NCBI GenBank assembly: GCA_026874595.1
Contig: CM049321.1
Location: 15,333,479 to 15,397,478, forward strand
Direction of reading: 5' to 3'
Length of the DNA: 64,000 bases
Origin: Sipunculus nudus
Taxonomy: Eukaryota; Annelida; Sipuncula; Golfingiida; Sipunculidae
A program made the position numbers and the translations under genes. The notes beneath the pieces were generated by a model. That model saw only the letters and a list, made by a program, of their open reading frames with translations, was not told the DNA's origin and did no database searches. Positions 36,994 to 47,862 of the stretch are shown here, piece after piece (the first letter of the stretch is position 1; each line of letters begins with the position of its first letter).

Positions 36994-39808
36994 CTCCAGA
37001 AATAACTGGCTGTGTGAAATATTTCATCATATGCAGACTGGAACAGAGCACATTAAATAACAGAAACGAACTGACCTCCACATGTAAACACAGGGCAAAG
37101 TATATATATGTAACCGGATATACAAAAGCCTTCTTACTGGCCTTGCCAGTGAAGCGTGCTTTACTAGCGAAGCGGTATAACGACTGACTTGTGTGTCACA
37201 GGTTGCGGGTTCGAACACGCATTCGGGTTCAGTGTCTATTTTCACCCGTTACATATATGTATGCCATCTAATCGAAATGAATACACACACACAATATATC
37301 ATAACACGCACCACAATAATAACAAAATACAATCGGACATCGAATTTCCGTTTTTTTTACGTTTACCCGAAATTTATATTGAGGAACCGAAATTTATCTA
37401 AATCAACCGAAAAAGTAGGAATACCGATTTAAGAAAATTGATTTGTTTTTACACATTATCGAATGTGACTCCAGAAATAACTGGCTGTGTGAAATGTTTC
37501 ATCATATGCAGACTGGAACAGAGCACATTAAATAACAGAAGCGAACTGACCTCCACATGTAAACACAGGGCAAAGTATATATATGTAACTGGATATACAA
37601 AAGCCTTCTTACTGGCCTTGCCAGTGAAGCGTGCTTTACTAGCGAAGCGGTATAACGACTGACTTGTGTGTCACAGGTTGCGGGTTTGAACACGCATTCG
37701 GGTTCAGTGTCTATTTTCACCCGTTACATATATGTATGCCATCTAATCGAAATGAATACACACACACACAATATATCATAACACGCACCACAATAATAAC
37801 AAAATACAATCGGACATCGAATTTCCGTTTTTTTTACGTTTACCCGAAATTTATATTGAGGAACCGAAATTTATCTAAATCAACCGAAAAAGTAGGAATA
37901 CCGATTTAAGAAAATTGCTTTGTTTTTACACATTATCGAATGTGACTCCAGAAATAACTGGCTGTGTGAAATGTTTCATCATATGCAGACTGGAACAGAG
38001 CACATTAAATAACAGAAGCGAACTGACCTCCACATGTAAACACAGGGCAAAGTATATATATGTAACTGGATATACAAAAGCCTTCTTACTGGCCTTGCCA
38101 GTGAAGCGTGCTTTACTAACGAAGCGGTATAACGACTGACTTGTGTGTCACAGGTTGCGGGTGCGAACACGCATTCGGGTTCAGTGTCTATTTTCACCCG
38201 TTACATATATGTATGCCATCTAATCGAAATGAATACATACACAATATATCATAACACGCACCACAATAATAACAAAATACAATCGGACATCGAATTTCCG
38301 TTTTTTTTACGTTTACCCGAAATTTATATTGAGGAACCGAAATTTATCTAAATTAAGCGAAAAAGTAGGAATACCGATTTAAGAAAATTGATTTGTTTTT
38401 ACACATTATCGAATGTGACTCCAGAAATAACTGGCTGTGTGAAATATTTCATCATATGCAGACTGGAACAGAGCACATTAAATAACAGAAACGAACTGAC
38501 CTCCACATGTAAACACAGGGCAAAGTATATATATGTAACCGGATATACAAAAGCCTTCTTACTGGCCTTGCCAGTGAAGCGTGCTTTACTAGCGAAGCGG
38601 TATAACGACTGACTTGTGTGTCACAGGTTGCGGGTTCGAACACGCATTCGGGTTCAGTGTCTATTTTACCCGTTACATATATGTATGCCATCTAATCGAA
38701 ATGAATACACACACACAATATATCATAACACGCACCACAATAATAACAAAATACAATCGGACATCGAATTTCCGTTTTTTTTACGTTTACCCGAAATTTA
38801 TATTGAGGAACCGAAATTTATCTAAATCAACCGAAAAAGTAGGAATACCGATTTAAGAAAATTGATTTGTTTTTACACATTATCGAATGTGACTCCAGAA
38901 ATAACTGGCTGTGTGAAATGTTTCATCATATGCAGACTGGAACAGAGCACATTAAATAACAGAAGCGAACTGACCTCCACATGTAAACACAGGGCAAAGT
39001 ATATATATGTAACTGGATATACAAAAGCCTTCTTACTGGCCTTGCCAGTGAAGCGTGCTTTACTAACGAAGCGGTATAACGACTGACTTGTGTGTCACAG
39101 GTTGCGGGTGCGAACACGCATTCGGGTTCAGTGTCTATTTTCACCCGTTACATATATGTAAGCCATCTAATCGAAATGAATACATACACAATATATGGAA
39201 ACACACCACAATAATAACAAAATACAATCGGACATCGAATTTCCGTTTTTTTTACGTTTACCCGAAATTTATATTGAGGAACCGAAATTTATCTAAATTA
39301 AGCGAAAAAGTAGGAATACCGATTTAAGAAAATTGATTTGTTTTTACACATTATCGAATGTGACTCCAGAAATAACTGGCTGTGTGAAATATTTCATCAT
39401 ATGCAGACTGGAACAGAGCACATTAAATAACAGAAGCGAACTGACCTCCACATGTAAACACAGGGCAAAGTATATATATGTAACCGGATATACAAAAGCC
39501 TTCTTACTGGCCTTGCCAGTGAAGCGTGCTTTACTAGCGAAGCGGTATAACGACTGACTTGTGTGTCACAGGTTGCGGGTTCGAACACGCATTCGGGTTC
39601 AGTGTCTATTTTCACCCGTTACATATATGTATGCCATCTAATTGAAATGAATACACACACAAAATATATCATAACACGCACCACAATAATAACAAAATAC
39701 AGTCGAACATCGAATTTCCGTATTTTTTTACGTTTGCCCGAAATTTATATTGAGGAACCGAAATATATACGAAATTTATAGGAACAAAGAAGTGAACCAG
39801 CATGGTTA

Positions 39809-39811
<3 letters not shown>

Positions 39812-39866
<55 letters not shown>
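39812..39866. repeat. (TA)n microsatellite at the right array edge
   Basis: A pure TA tract beginning 45 bp after the satellite decays. Confidence 0.9.
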
Positions 39867-39870
<4 letters not shown>

Positions 39871-39931
39871 TCTTCAATAGGACGGTATTTCAAAATTAAC
39901 GTATTGTATAAAAAAGGTTTATAAAAAGGTT

Positions 39932-40006
39932 GTCTCTCCCTGGACTGCGGGTCATCCCCCACCCACGCCCTTCCCATATCCATCAAGATAAATTGACGCC
40001 ATTGCA
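39932..40006 (+). repeat. Dispersed repeat, copy 1 (second unnamed family)
   Basis: Contains CTGCGGGTCATCCC and AAGATAAATTGA blocks also found at 43081-43150, in the same orientation. Both copies follow a TA-rich microsatellite. Confidence 0.5.
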
Positions 40007-40962
40007 CATAAATAACGTAACTAAATGTAGAGGGGACGTGTTTTCCGGTATGTAAACTGATTTACGGTATCCCTCCCGACGCAGCCTTGATTCCCTGACC
40101 CTGCAGGGGTGTTACAATTATACTAATTGGGATCCAGCGCGTGTCAAATGAGACGGTCGTCCATGATGGCAATCCCCCGGGCCATAAGGTCGCCTTTCTG
40201 GCTTCTCATAATAACTGACATTAACACTTCACTGATACCTACCTCTGGTTCGCGTGTAAAGCTGGCCTTGTAGTAATTGACCAGATTCAAGGATAATCCT
40301 TGTCGTGGTCACGTTTTGACATTCCTTACACAAGTCACATCCACACAACGTCGTGGACGAGTGAACCAGTAATGTATCTGTAGGCGCCCCCTCAAACTAG
40401 GAGCGGAATGACCAAACACAAGTCTTATCTGGTGCACATAACACACTAAAAAAGATCAAATATGGCTTTAATAAATAACATAAATCACATTACTTGAGTT
40501 TGTTCTCTCTCCGAAACTTCCTTGAATCCTCCATTATATACACATAAACGGGGGACCCGTGTATGGGGGTGGGGTTGGGGGGGGGGGGGGGGCACTATAA
40601 GTGACAAGATAAAATGCTACACATGTCTTGTATTCTATGTAATTATCATAAATAATACGTTAAATGAAGATGTTATTTAGCCACCAAAATGTCATATACC
40701 ATGTTGTATTTCCATCGCAGTAAATTATCCAGTCTGAACGGTTCAGAATTTTTTGGTGTTTCCTTTCATTATGCGCGACCCTGGCTAGGGGTCCCGCTGC
40801 AGATACTTTCCCTTATGTAGAGCGCATGACTGAGTTGGGGCTCGTCTCAGTCATTGTACAGGACAAAGATAATCCACAACCATACCAGTCTAACAGTTTT
40901 AGTGTTGAATACAAGAAATATAGTCATTGGCAAATTTGCTGTGTCCTGCATTCTTCTATAAT
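40007..40962. other. Non-coding DNA with a G-rich tract
   Basis: No gene is seen. At 40566-40592 runs of five, four and sixteen G form a strong G-quadruplex candidate on the + strand. Confidence 0.4.
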
Positions 40963-41200
40963 CTGAGGATTTGGGCGTAGTCCAGAAAAAGCGTTATTCC
41001 GAATTAAACTTAGCCAATGCACGTCCTCTTGTCCCCAAACTCATTCCGCAGACACATCCACGTCTGGAGACTGTTCTCGGAGTACTTCCGTGTCTCTTCC
41101 CCGCGCCATTATTGAACCTTGACAGGTCTGTTTAGCCGGAATGCATACACACTAATAGCCGGATGTCACAGGTCGCATGTCGAAATTATTGGTATACTGC
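40963..41200 (+). repeat. Dispersed repeat, copy 2 of the 3334-3590 family
   Basis: Partner of 3334-3590. The best-conserved part is the 3' end around CGCATGTCGAAATTAT. Confidence 0.55.
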
Positions 41201-42760
41201 TAGAAAAAAACCGAATCCACATTTGTTATCAAAGGCGAGTCCTAGAATAAAGGAAACAATTGTCCAGCATTCTTTGAAAAAATAAACTTATAACGGTGAG
41301 ACAGATTTTCCTAAAAAAATGAAGGATTTTCGCCTGGTGTTCCCTTAAATCTCCAAAAAAAAATGTATAAAAATACCTTCATTTTTGTGTGAACTTGCCA
41401 ACAAACAAAGTTTCCTTGACGAAAGATTAATATCTGGCGGATTTATATCGCATACCGTTCAATGGGCTTTACAAAATACTAGCATATTTTAATATTTAAA
41501 GTCAAATTACTTCCATAGATAAGTAACAACTGAGTGGGCTACTCGGACCCATCGGGATATATAAGCGAGTTCCCAGCCCGTTAAACAGTAAAATTGATGA
41601 CATACATAAAGCGTGGAATAATGGTCATTGCCGCTAAAACTCATTACTGTTAACAGTGAGAAGCGGTAGATGGTGAATAAGTCTACGTGACATTTTCCCC
41701 TTGTTTATATGATCACACCCATTTAACTTTATTGCCTTGTTCTGTGACAATGTGAATCGATTTACAGCACCAAGTGCTTTTTATGACAAAGCAAAATGAT
41801 AAAACATAACACCTGACAGGGTTTGTTGAAACTTATTGATATGTTACACGTCTATATCCAATAACGGTTCCATGCTGCACAGTTCTATTAACCCGGATAG
41901 GGACCAGCCGTGTCTAGGGATATGAAAGTCATGTACACAAATAAATATCTGTCAGAAATTCTTTTTGCAAACTACAGAGACATTGTTAGTTTATTGGATC
42001 ATTGTCTAATATGTCATCTTAGGAAAGAATCGAAACGATGACCGTTTTCCCCTGATTGTAGTAGTCTGAAATGTATATTGTAATAAATCACAATAACTGA
42101 CATTGGTTTCCCCAGTGAGTTTTGGGATTTACTGGAAATATCTACAAAAAATTGGATTTTATGCCATTTATGTCGGTGTGCCTCGAAGGAGGTTAAAAAG
42201 ACTCGGAGAGAAAGATCATGGACTTACGACATGCTTTGTTTCAAAGTACACGGTATTATGTTCCTTCCTTGGTCTCATTGGAGTTAAAACGTCATACTTG
42301 TCCGTGTTCCAGGCTTGTCGTTGAAAAACCACTTAACCGTATTCCCTGTCACTAACACTGTCACTTACAGAATAAAAAGTACCTCTTTAAGTAGTCTAGG
42401 GACTTGCTAATGGATAAATGTCCATGCATTGTGTGACAAGAGAATCTTTAAGATGCATTTATTTATCATCGCAGCAACGGTTAAACAATAGACATATAAA
42501 ATGGACAGGGGCGTCAAAAAAGGGACGATCAACTTATGTCCCCACATTTTAAGCAAGGTGGGATTGTCGATGTAATCATTCCTCTGCTATTCAGAGAATA
42601 ATATTTATATATTGGAAATGAGATCATTTAATTTTTAAAGTTATAGAATGTGTTTCCATTTCTGAGTTTACTATGTTACAAATTTATTTACAAACTTATT
42701 TATTTAACATGGATTGTTCAAATAGTTATTATAACTAATCAAGGCACTCTCCATGGCTCC
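41201..42760. other. Non-coding DNA, nothing recognised
   Basis: AT-rich intergenic sequence. The 73-codon frame at 42103-42324 has no recognisable domain and is not called. Confidence 0.45.
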
Positions 42761-42764
42761 GATG

Positions 42765-42935
42765 ATGGCGATCGGTAGTCTGTAGAGGTGGAGGAAACCG
42801 GAGTACGCGGAGAAAACTACCGGCCTTGGACGGGCAACTACTGCCCATTCTCATAGCCACACCGGGGATCGAACCCGGGTCGCCAGCGGAGAGAGCCGAG
42901 CGTTTTACCCCTCGACTGTCCAGGCCCCTTTACTA
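42765..42935 (-). mobile_element. tRNA-derived SINE copy (family B)
   Basis: On the minus strand a tRNA-like head has an A-box region GTCGAGGGGTAAAACG and a B box GGGTTCGATCCCCGG, followed by a body with TTTTCTCCGCGTACTCC and GGTTTCCTCC. Head and body match 49562-49735 on the + strand. The boundaries are approximate. Confidence 0.7.
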
Positions 42936-43080
42936 TGTTAATTGCATATCTAGACCTGGTTTAGAATTATCAATACTCTGCCACCTTTTTAAAACCGTAT
43001 ACTTAATTGTAATATATCTGTATATATTTATAATGTATAATATAATATATATAATATATAAATGATTTGTCCCAACTTAG

Positions 43081-43150
43081 ATTACCCTTCCACACCTGCG
43101 GGTCATCCCTCCCCCTCACTTGAAGATAAATTGAGGCCACTCCATATGGG
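43081..43150 (+). repeat. Dispersed repeat, copy 2 (second unnamed family)
   Basis: Partner of 39932-40006, again directly downstream of a TA-rich tract (about 43010-43065). Confidence 0.5.
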
Positions 43151-43574
43151 ATGGGGAATTACAAGATGAAGAGATTAACAAACATAGGTCTCTCACAACA
43201 AACCATGTGAAACAACAAGGACATATCAAAGGTATGATCGGTGTCTTGGCCATTTTTTGAAAGAAAACATTTATTTTCTATAATGATTCTCGTCAAATTT
43301 ATTTTTTAAACATGTTTATACAGTGTCCCCGTCCAGACAAGACTGTCTGATCTGCCACAGGGCCCTATTGGAAAATGTAATTTACAGTTATTGGTATTCG
43401 TATCGATCTTTTTTATAAAGTCAACTTTTTTAGGGGGGGGGGCTTGTTGTTCTTTTAAATGCGTATTTAACTTAGTATATGTACCTCTGCAGAATTCCAT
43501 TCCGGTTTCGGACTTCGTGACAGAGCAGTATTACTCGTTTCCTCTCATTTTATATTCTGGAGTCAACCAGGCCC
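43151..43574. other. Non-coding DNA with a short G run
   Basis: No gene recognised. There is a 10-base G run at 43433-43442. Confidence 0.4.
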
Positions 43575-43830
43575 GGTGACTACTGCACCTGCAGGACCTG
43601 GGTGCGTAATCGTCCCCATTGCTGGGGCACACCACCGAGGAACCCCGGAAAGGCACACTCTTTAATGAGTGAAACACGGCCGCTTGGCACGGCCTTCCCA
43701 TTAAGCCAGCACCCCGCTAATCCTTTGTAGGGGCCTACCGTGAAAAATCTCACCGCCTCGGCTGAGATTCGAACTCACGATCTCCCGGCGTAAATCGCGT
43801 CAGCGTAAATCGTGTCTGTGATACAGACCT
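43575..43830 (-). mobile_element. tRNA-derived SINE copy (family A)
   Basis: On the minus strand the B box AGTTCGAATCTC (plus coordinates 43764-43775) and the GGGAGATCGTGAG lead-in match the SINE at 3681-3965, as do the TTAATGGGAAGGC and GTGTTTCACTC body blocks. The A-box side is disturbed by a small duplication of GCGTAAATCG. Confidence 0.65.
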
Positions 43831-45282
43831 GAAACATAATTTCTGGTCACGAACACGACATGCCATGTTTAGAATTATCCGCTGTTTTACCAGAAATCCT
43901 GGTAGCATATATGGGTAACACGCATTAGCATTTACTTCAACACAAACACTAAATGGTGTCATTAAATCTACAGCAATGTCGTTTATGAGAAAATGACACA
44001 TAATAAAAATCAATGTAAAATTATTGGACAAAAACGTTTATATTACTTAAACATGATATGATGCGGAGAGTAGAACTATTTTTACCCCACACCAACCCAA
44101 CCACACACACGCTTGAGCATTTTGCAAGCGATTCGACGCGACAGGAGCCATGTTTTCAGGTCGGCATGTGTTTTCAAGGGTGTCCGAGTTCTTTAACGTT
44201 ACCATCTGATTTCTTGCGCGATAATTTTGGCGAGCAAAATAACCGGAAATTAGGAAGGAAGCAGCATAGAAGCGTCCTTCTGATCACTGTTTTTTATGCT
44301 TTTTCTTACGTTTCCGTGCTTTTTATGTGAGTTTTGTATCGTTTTCGCGGCGTTCACACACAAACATGCCTTAACAATTTTATATTCCATAGCGTCTCTC
44401 TCTATGTTCTCACGCATTATCTGCGTTATCATACGTTAATGCACGATTTTATACGCTATCGTACGATTTTGTAAGACGCTTTTTCAGACAATTCACAAGA
44501 ACAAGAACGCGTGTGAGGGCTGCTTTCCTGGACGATTTCCTCTGTTTAGTGGAATTTCTGTCCTTCATGATAAGGTTCACCTACTACCCCGATATGAGGA
44601 AGTCCGTTTTTAAAACATTAAACAGGAGGTCGCCGGGGAGGCGGGATGCAGGAGAAGAGGAACATGTAGATGAATGATGCTGTGTGTACAAATTGATGTT
44701 AAATGGGTGGAATCCGAGGGGACTCGAAATATGACTGTTGGGGGTTATACATGGGCGATTACCAAATGTAATCAATAACAGGTTGTCAGGGCAATGGTTC
44801 CCTAGAGAAATCCAGAATTATTGTCAGTAATAGACACCACCCTAAGAAGCTCAGAGCGACAGGATTTATTAGCGTCAAGCGCCTCCTTAACCTGGTAAAT
44901 GGACTTTCTGCACACTTTAGCACTGTAATCCTTTGAGTGCAGTTAGATTTCTTTAGGGGACGAGTTTCAAAGGAATAAACTAAGCAAGGAAATGAAGAAT
45001 TCTGATGAATTTTCTTGCACGATCCCATGTTTTTCATTTAGGTCTCATTTATGGACAACAATCACCGTTCTGTGAACCAAGATATATTTTTTTCTGGTTT
45101 GCTTTGTACAGTTTGTATAGTCCCTTATATACAGACCTATCATTCACTACATTCACTATATATTAAATCCTTAGATCGTGGAAATTGTCGCATTATTTCA
45201 GGACGCATTTTTGACGCATACACAAGCTCTAAAGTAATCAAATAACAACAACAGGTATCACATTTAGATAAAGCTTCATTGA
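43831..45282. other. Non-coding DNA, nothing recognised
   Basis: Small frames on both strands (for example 44058-44330, 44786-45037) show no known domain. Around 44430-44480 ACGATTTT-type words recur. No gene is supported. Confidence 0.45.
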
Positions 45283-45480
45283 ACTGATTTCAGAATGAAA
45301 ACATGAATATATGAAGGTGGTATCGCGGGTCACCTCATTCAAAACTATCCGTAACGCATCTAAATGTGCAATTCTGCACGTAATCTCTTATTTATGTCAG
45401 TTAACGTTACGGATAGCTTTGAATGAGTTTACCCGCGATACTACCTTCATATATTCATGTTTCATTCTGAACTCATTCAG
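45283..45480. mobile_element. Foldback element, long inverted repeat
   Basis: The arm at about 45283-45356 recurs inverted at about 45405-45480 with roughly 85% identity by eye, including ATGAATATATGAAGGT, ATCGCGGGT and CTATCCGTAACG. The 48-bp centre is unique. This is a foldback/MITE structure; a transcript would form a hairpin of about 70 bp. No target-site duplication was identified. Confidence 0.7.
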
Positions 45481-47194
45481 AGACAATTATTATTGTACCT
45501 CCGCCAGGTGTCGCGATGTATTATATTTTACCTTTAGTTATTTTGCTTTGTCTGTTAGCAACTTTATGCAAACAGTTCTGAACAGATTTTAATGCAATTA
45601 TGTGAAGAATAACGATATTTTAGAATTAATCTGAATCACCATTACAATTTTAATTCAAAGGATTATCAAAGGATATCACATTGTCACCTGATCCTAGTTC
45701 TTCATAATAGGGCTATTCATTGTTATTAAGGGGCGGCTTTGTCCTAGAGTTAATCTGGGATGGGATTGTTGAATACCACTCGTGACTGCTTTGTACATAG
45801 TGAAGTTTAAAGGGACCTAATCACGTACAAAGCCTGTTGAACAAACACGACAAACAACTTCTTCTCTTTGAAATAAAATAATACCTGTATAAATAAAGTA
45901 CTGAAACGGTTTGATTAAAAAGCGGATCGGGCGCGATTACTGGGGCAAACATAAACATAACGTGAATGCCACCTGCGTTTTCCGTTTTCTGCACAGGCGT
46001 ACAACCGGTGTTTCACTAATATGAACGTTCATGTTTGGACTCATTCTTCTTTTTGATCTGTCGCGCGTGCGCAATCTGGTCTTGTTATGGTAAACATATA
46101 CACACGTGGACCGTGTTTACTCACAGGCAGAACCATAACAACCATTGCACGGTCTTACTATAGGCAGCTGGAATGGAGTTATTGAGACTGTGTGCTGGGA
46201 TGGTTTTGCTGATATTGTGAAGGAATAGGCATAATGTCCCTTTATGAGAATGAGAATCCTGGCGGAGGTGTGTGGTCTACTTCTAGTATATCGCATATTT
46301 CAAGGCTAACCTTATACTTACTATATGTAATGTCGGGAACCTCTACAATACAGAGAGATTAAGAACATCAAACAGAGACAGAGAACAAGAGGAACAGAGT
46401 TTGATTGTGTCGATTGTGGCGTACTATATCCTTAGTGGATCATAAAAATCAATGTTTGTGAAACGTGTCTGATCGAGACACACTTCAGGCCGCCTGAAGG
46501 TTAAATGGCTCGACAAACTGTGGTTCGCTTCATAATCACAGGCTTAAATATTCACGATTTTCTTTTCTTCAATTTTTCGCGAGGGATTTACGACAAAGTA
46601 ACTTACGCAATGTTCATAACCAATATTTTATCAATTACCTAATACGCACGCAACATCTTGAAAATGTACAAGGAGTTAGGGGAACATTAAACAGGTGGAA
46701 ATTCTTCATCCACAATTGGCAGATACAAAACAATATTGATATTAATCAAATTATCAGTCTTTGAATTACGGGTAACAAAAACTGTATGCAAATATTGACA
46801 CCATTTCACAAATGAAAAAAAAAATTACTGTCCATCTGTGCGTATGTGGCGTCTTCTTCATGAGGTTTTTATTTTCGCGAATTATTTTAGGGTAGATAGA
46901 AACATGATAGAAAAATGTGAAAAATTAATTAAATGTTCAAAAATATGTATACCATCAGAAAGATCAGTGTACTTTTTGGGGTCTTATATGAATTTAACAA
47001 TTTTGGTTGATTACAGATGTTGGGGATTTAGACGATAATGATTCCTTAAACATGCACTTTTTCTGGATATTGATGGAGCCATTAATGGTCATACTCTGTG
47101 TCTGCCAATTTATGTCTTAGATCATATTAACTTTGTAAAATTGCATACTTTATCTCTCCACATGACACTAATAAAATAATTGTTTGTTTTACAG
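45481..47194. other. Intergenic DNA upstream of the GPCR
   Basis: No open frame of interest. It may contain promoter and upstream non-coding exons of the receptor gene, but none can be placed with confidence. Confidence 0.35.
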
Positions 47195-47536
47195 GTACTG
47201 GAGGTCAATACTCTTGATGTCGGCAGCCCCGACAACAACTTAAGAGGATACTGTCATAGAAACAGAGAAGCTAAGCTTCATCCTGGTATCTCCATCTTCC
47301 CGTTATCGTTTGGTAGAAGCATCGCAGGCAGGATGTGAAAGACTGCAGCTCTCAAGTCTGGCAGTTTCATATATGTTTGAAATATGATTGAGATGCCCAG
47401 AATAAGGATTCATGAATTGTAATATATTAGAGACCTTTCATCTTTTTTGTGATACATAGTGTTAAAATTACAAAAGAGACATGCGTCAACCTTTTCCATG
47501 AACAGATATATACCATGTATCATAACGACTGATTAA

Positions 47537-47557
47537 TCTCCTACTTTGTTTCTTCAG
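47537..47557 (+). promoter_or_regulatory. Candidate splice acceptor before the GPCR exon
   Basis: A pyrimidine-rich tract ending CTTTGTTTCTTCAG (AG at 47556-47557) with an upstream GATTAATC that could serve as a branch site. It would start a 5' untranslated exon running into the coding exon. A second candidate, TGTTTGTTTTACAG, ends at 47194. There is an in-frame stop at 47809-47811, so the coding region cannot extend upstream of it. Confidence 0.35.
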
Positions 47558-47862
47558 TTCCGGAGAGCTTATTCAAGCATTACAAAATATGCATACATAG
47601 TTGTATGCATATGTATTTGTATATATATTTGGACAAGCGGACTTGCGGATTTTCTGATTATGACCACGTGATACTGGAGAGTTCTAAAAAAATCACGGTC
47701 TCCAAAGGATTATGGGTTATTTAAAGATAGTCTCATCGCGCAGTAATCCTGACATTCGGGAAACTTGAGTTAGAACTTGCTTATAATCATCTGGTTAATG
47801 TCAATCAGTAAACAAAAAAGAAAGGTAATTTGTATTTCTTGATACACACGGTTTATATTTTC

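Larger units (their letters stand above)
8990..39767 (+). repeat. About 65-copy, 476-bp satellite array with tRNA-like Pol III promoters
   Basis: A head-to-tail array of about 65 monomers. Successive recognisable points are 471-477 bp apart (for example 17444, 17919, 18396, 18872). Each monomer contains, in order: a short TA tract and TGTAACCGG; a hairpin-forming CTAGTGAAGC segment; an A box TAGCGAAGCGG; a B box GGTTCGAACAC; a T4 run; a CA-rich part; a variable run of 7-11 T; three to four ACCGAAATTTAT-type sub-repeats; and a palindrome TGAAATATTTCA. The monomer length is not a multiple of three and indels are common, so the small frames present on both strands in every unit are not genes. 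The right edge ends in a partial monomer; the left edge starts inside the monomer's own TA tract. Known satellites derived from tRNA-like SINEs are a precedent, but I do not recognise this family. Confidence 0.97.

Noticed and set aside
8990-39767. Hammerhead ribozyme or retrozyme in the satellite
   Set aside because: Tandem invertebrate repeats often carry one, but neither strand of the monomer has the CTGATGA core together with a correctly placed GAAA.
8990-39767. CENP-B box in the monomer, suggesting a centromere
   Set aside because: TTCG and CGGG occur after the B box but 10 bases apart instead of 7, and no other candidate fits. Centromeric identity cannot be claimed.
8990-39767. CRISPR array or bacterial contamination
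   Set aside because: Repeat units are 476 bp with no alternating spacers, and the surroundings carry a metazoan GPCR, SINEs and splice-like signals.
9080-39781. Dozens of 60-134-codon frames on both strands repeated in every satellite monomer
   Set aside because: Most begin at non-ATG codons, they overlap on opposite strands across a tRNA-like module, indels shift them freely, and the 476-bp period is not a multiple of three. They are by-products of repetition.
47830-47862. Upstream extension of the GPCR to a TTG at 47830
   Set aside because: TTG is not a normal start in animal nuclear genes, and ATGs at 47863 and 47875 lie just downstream. An in-frame stop at 47809 rules out further extension.
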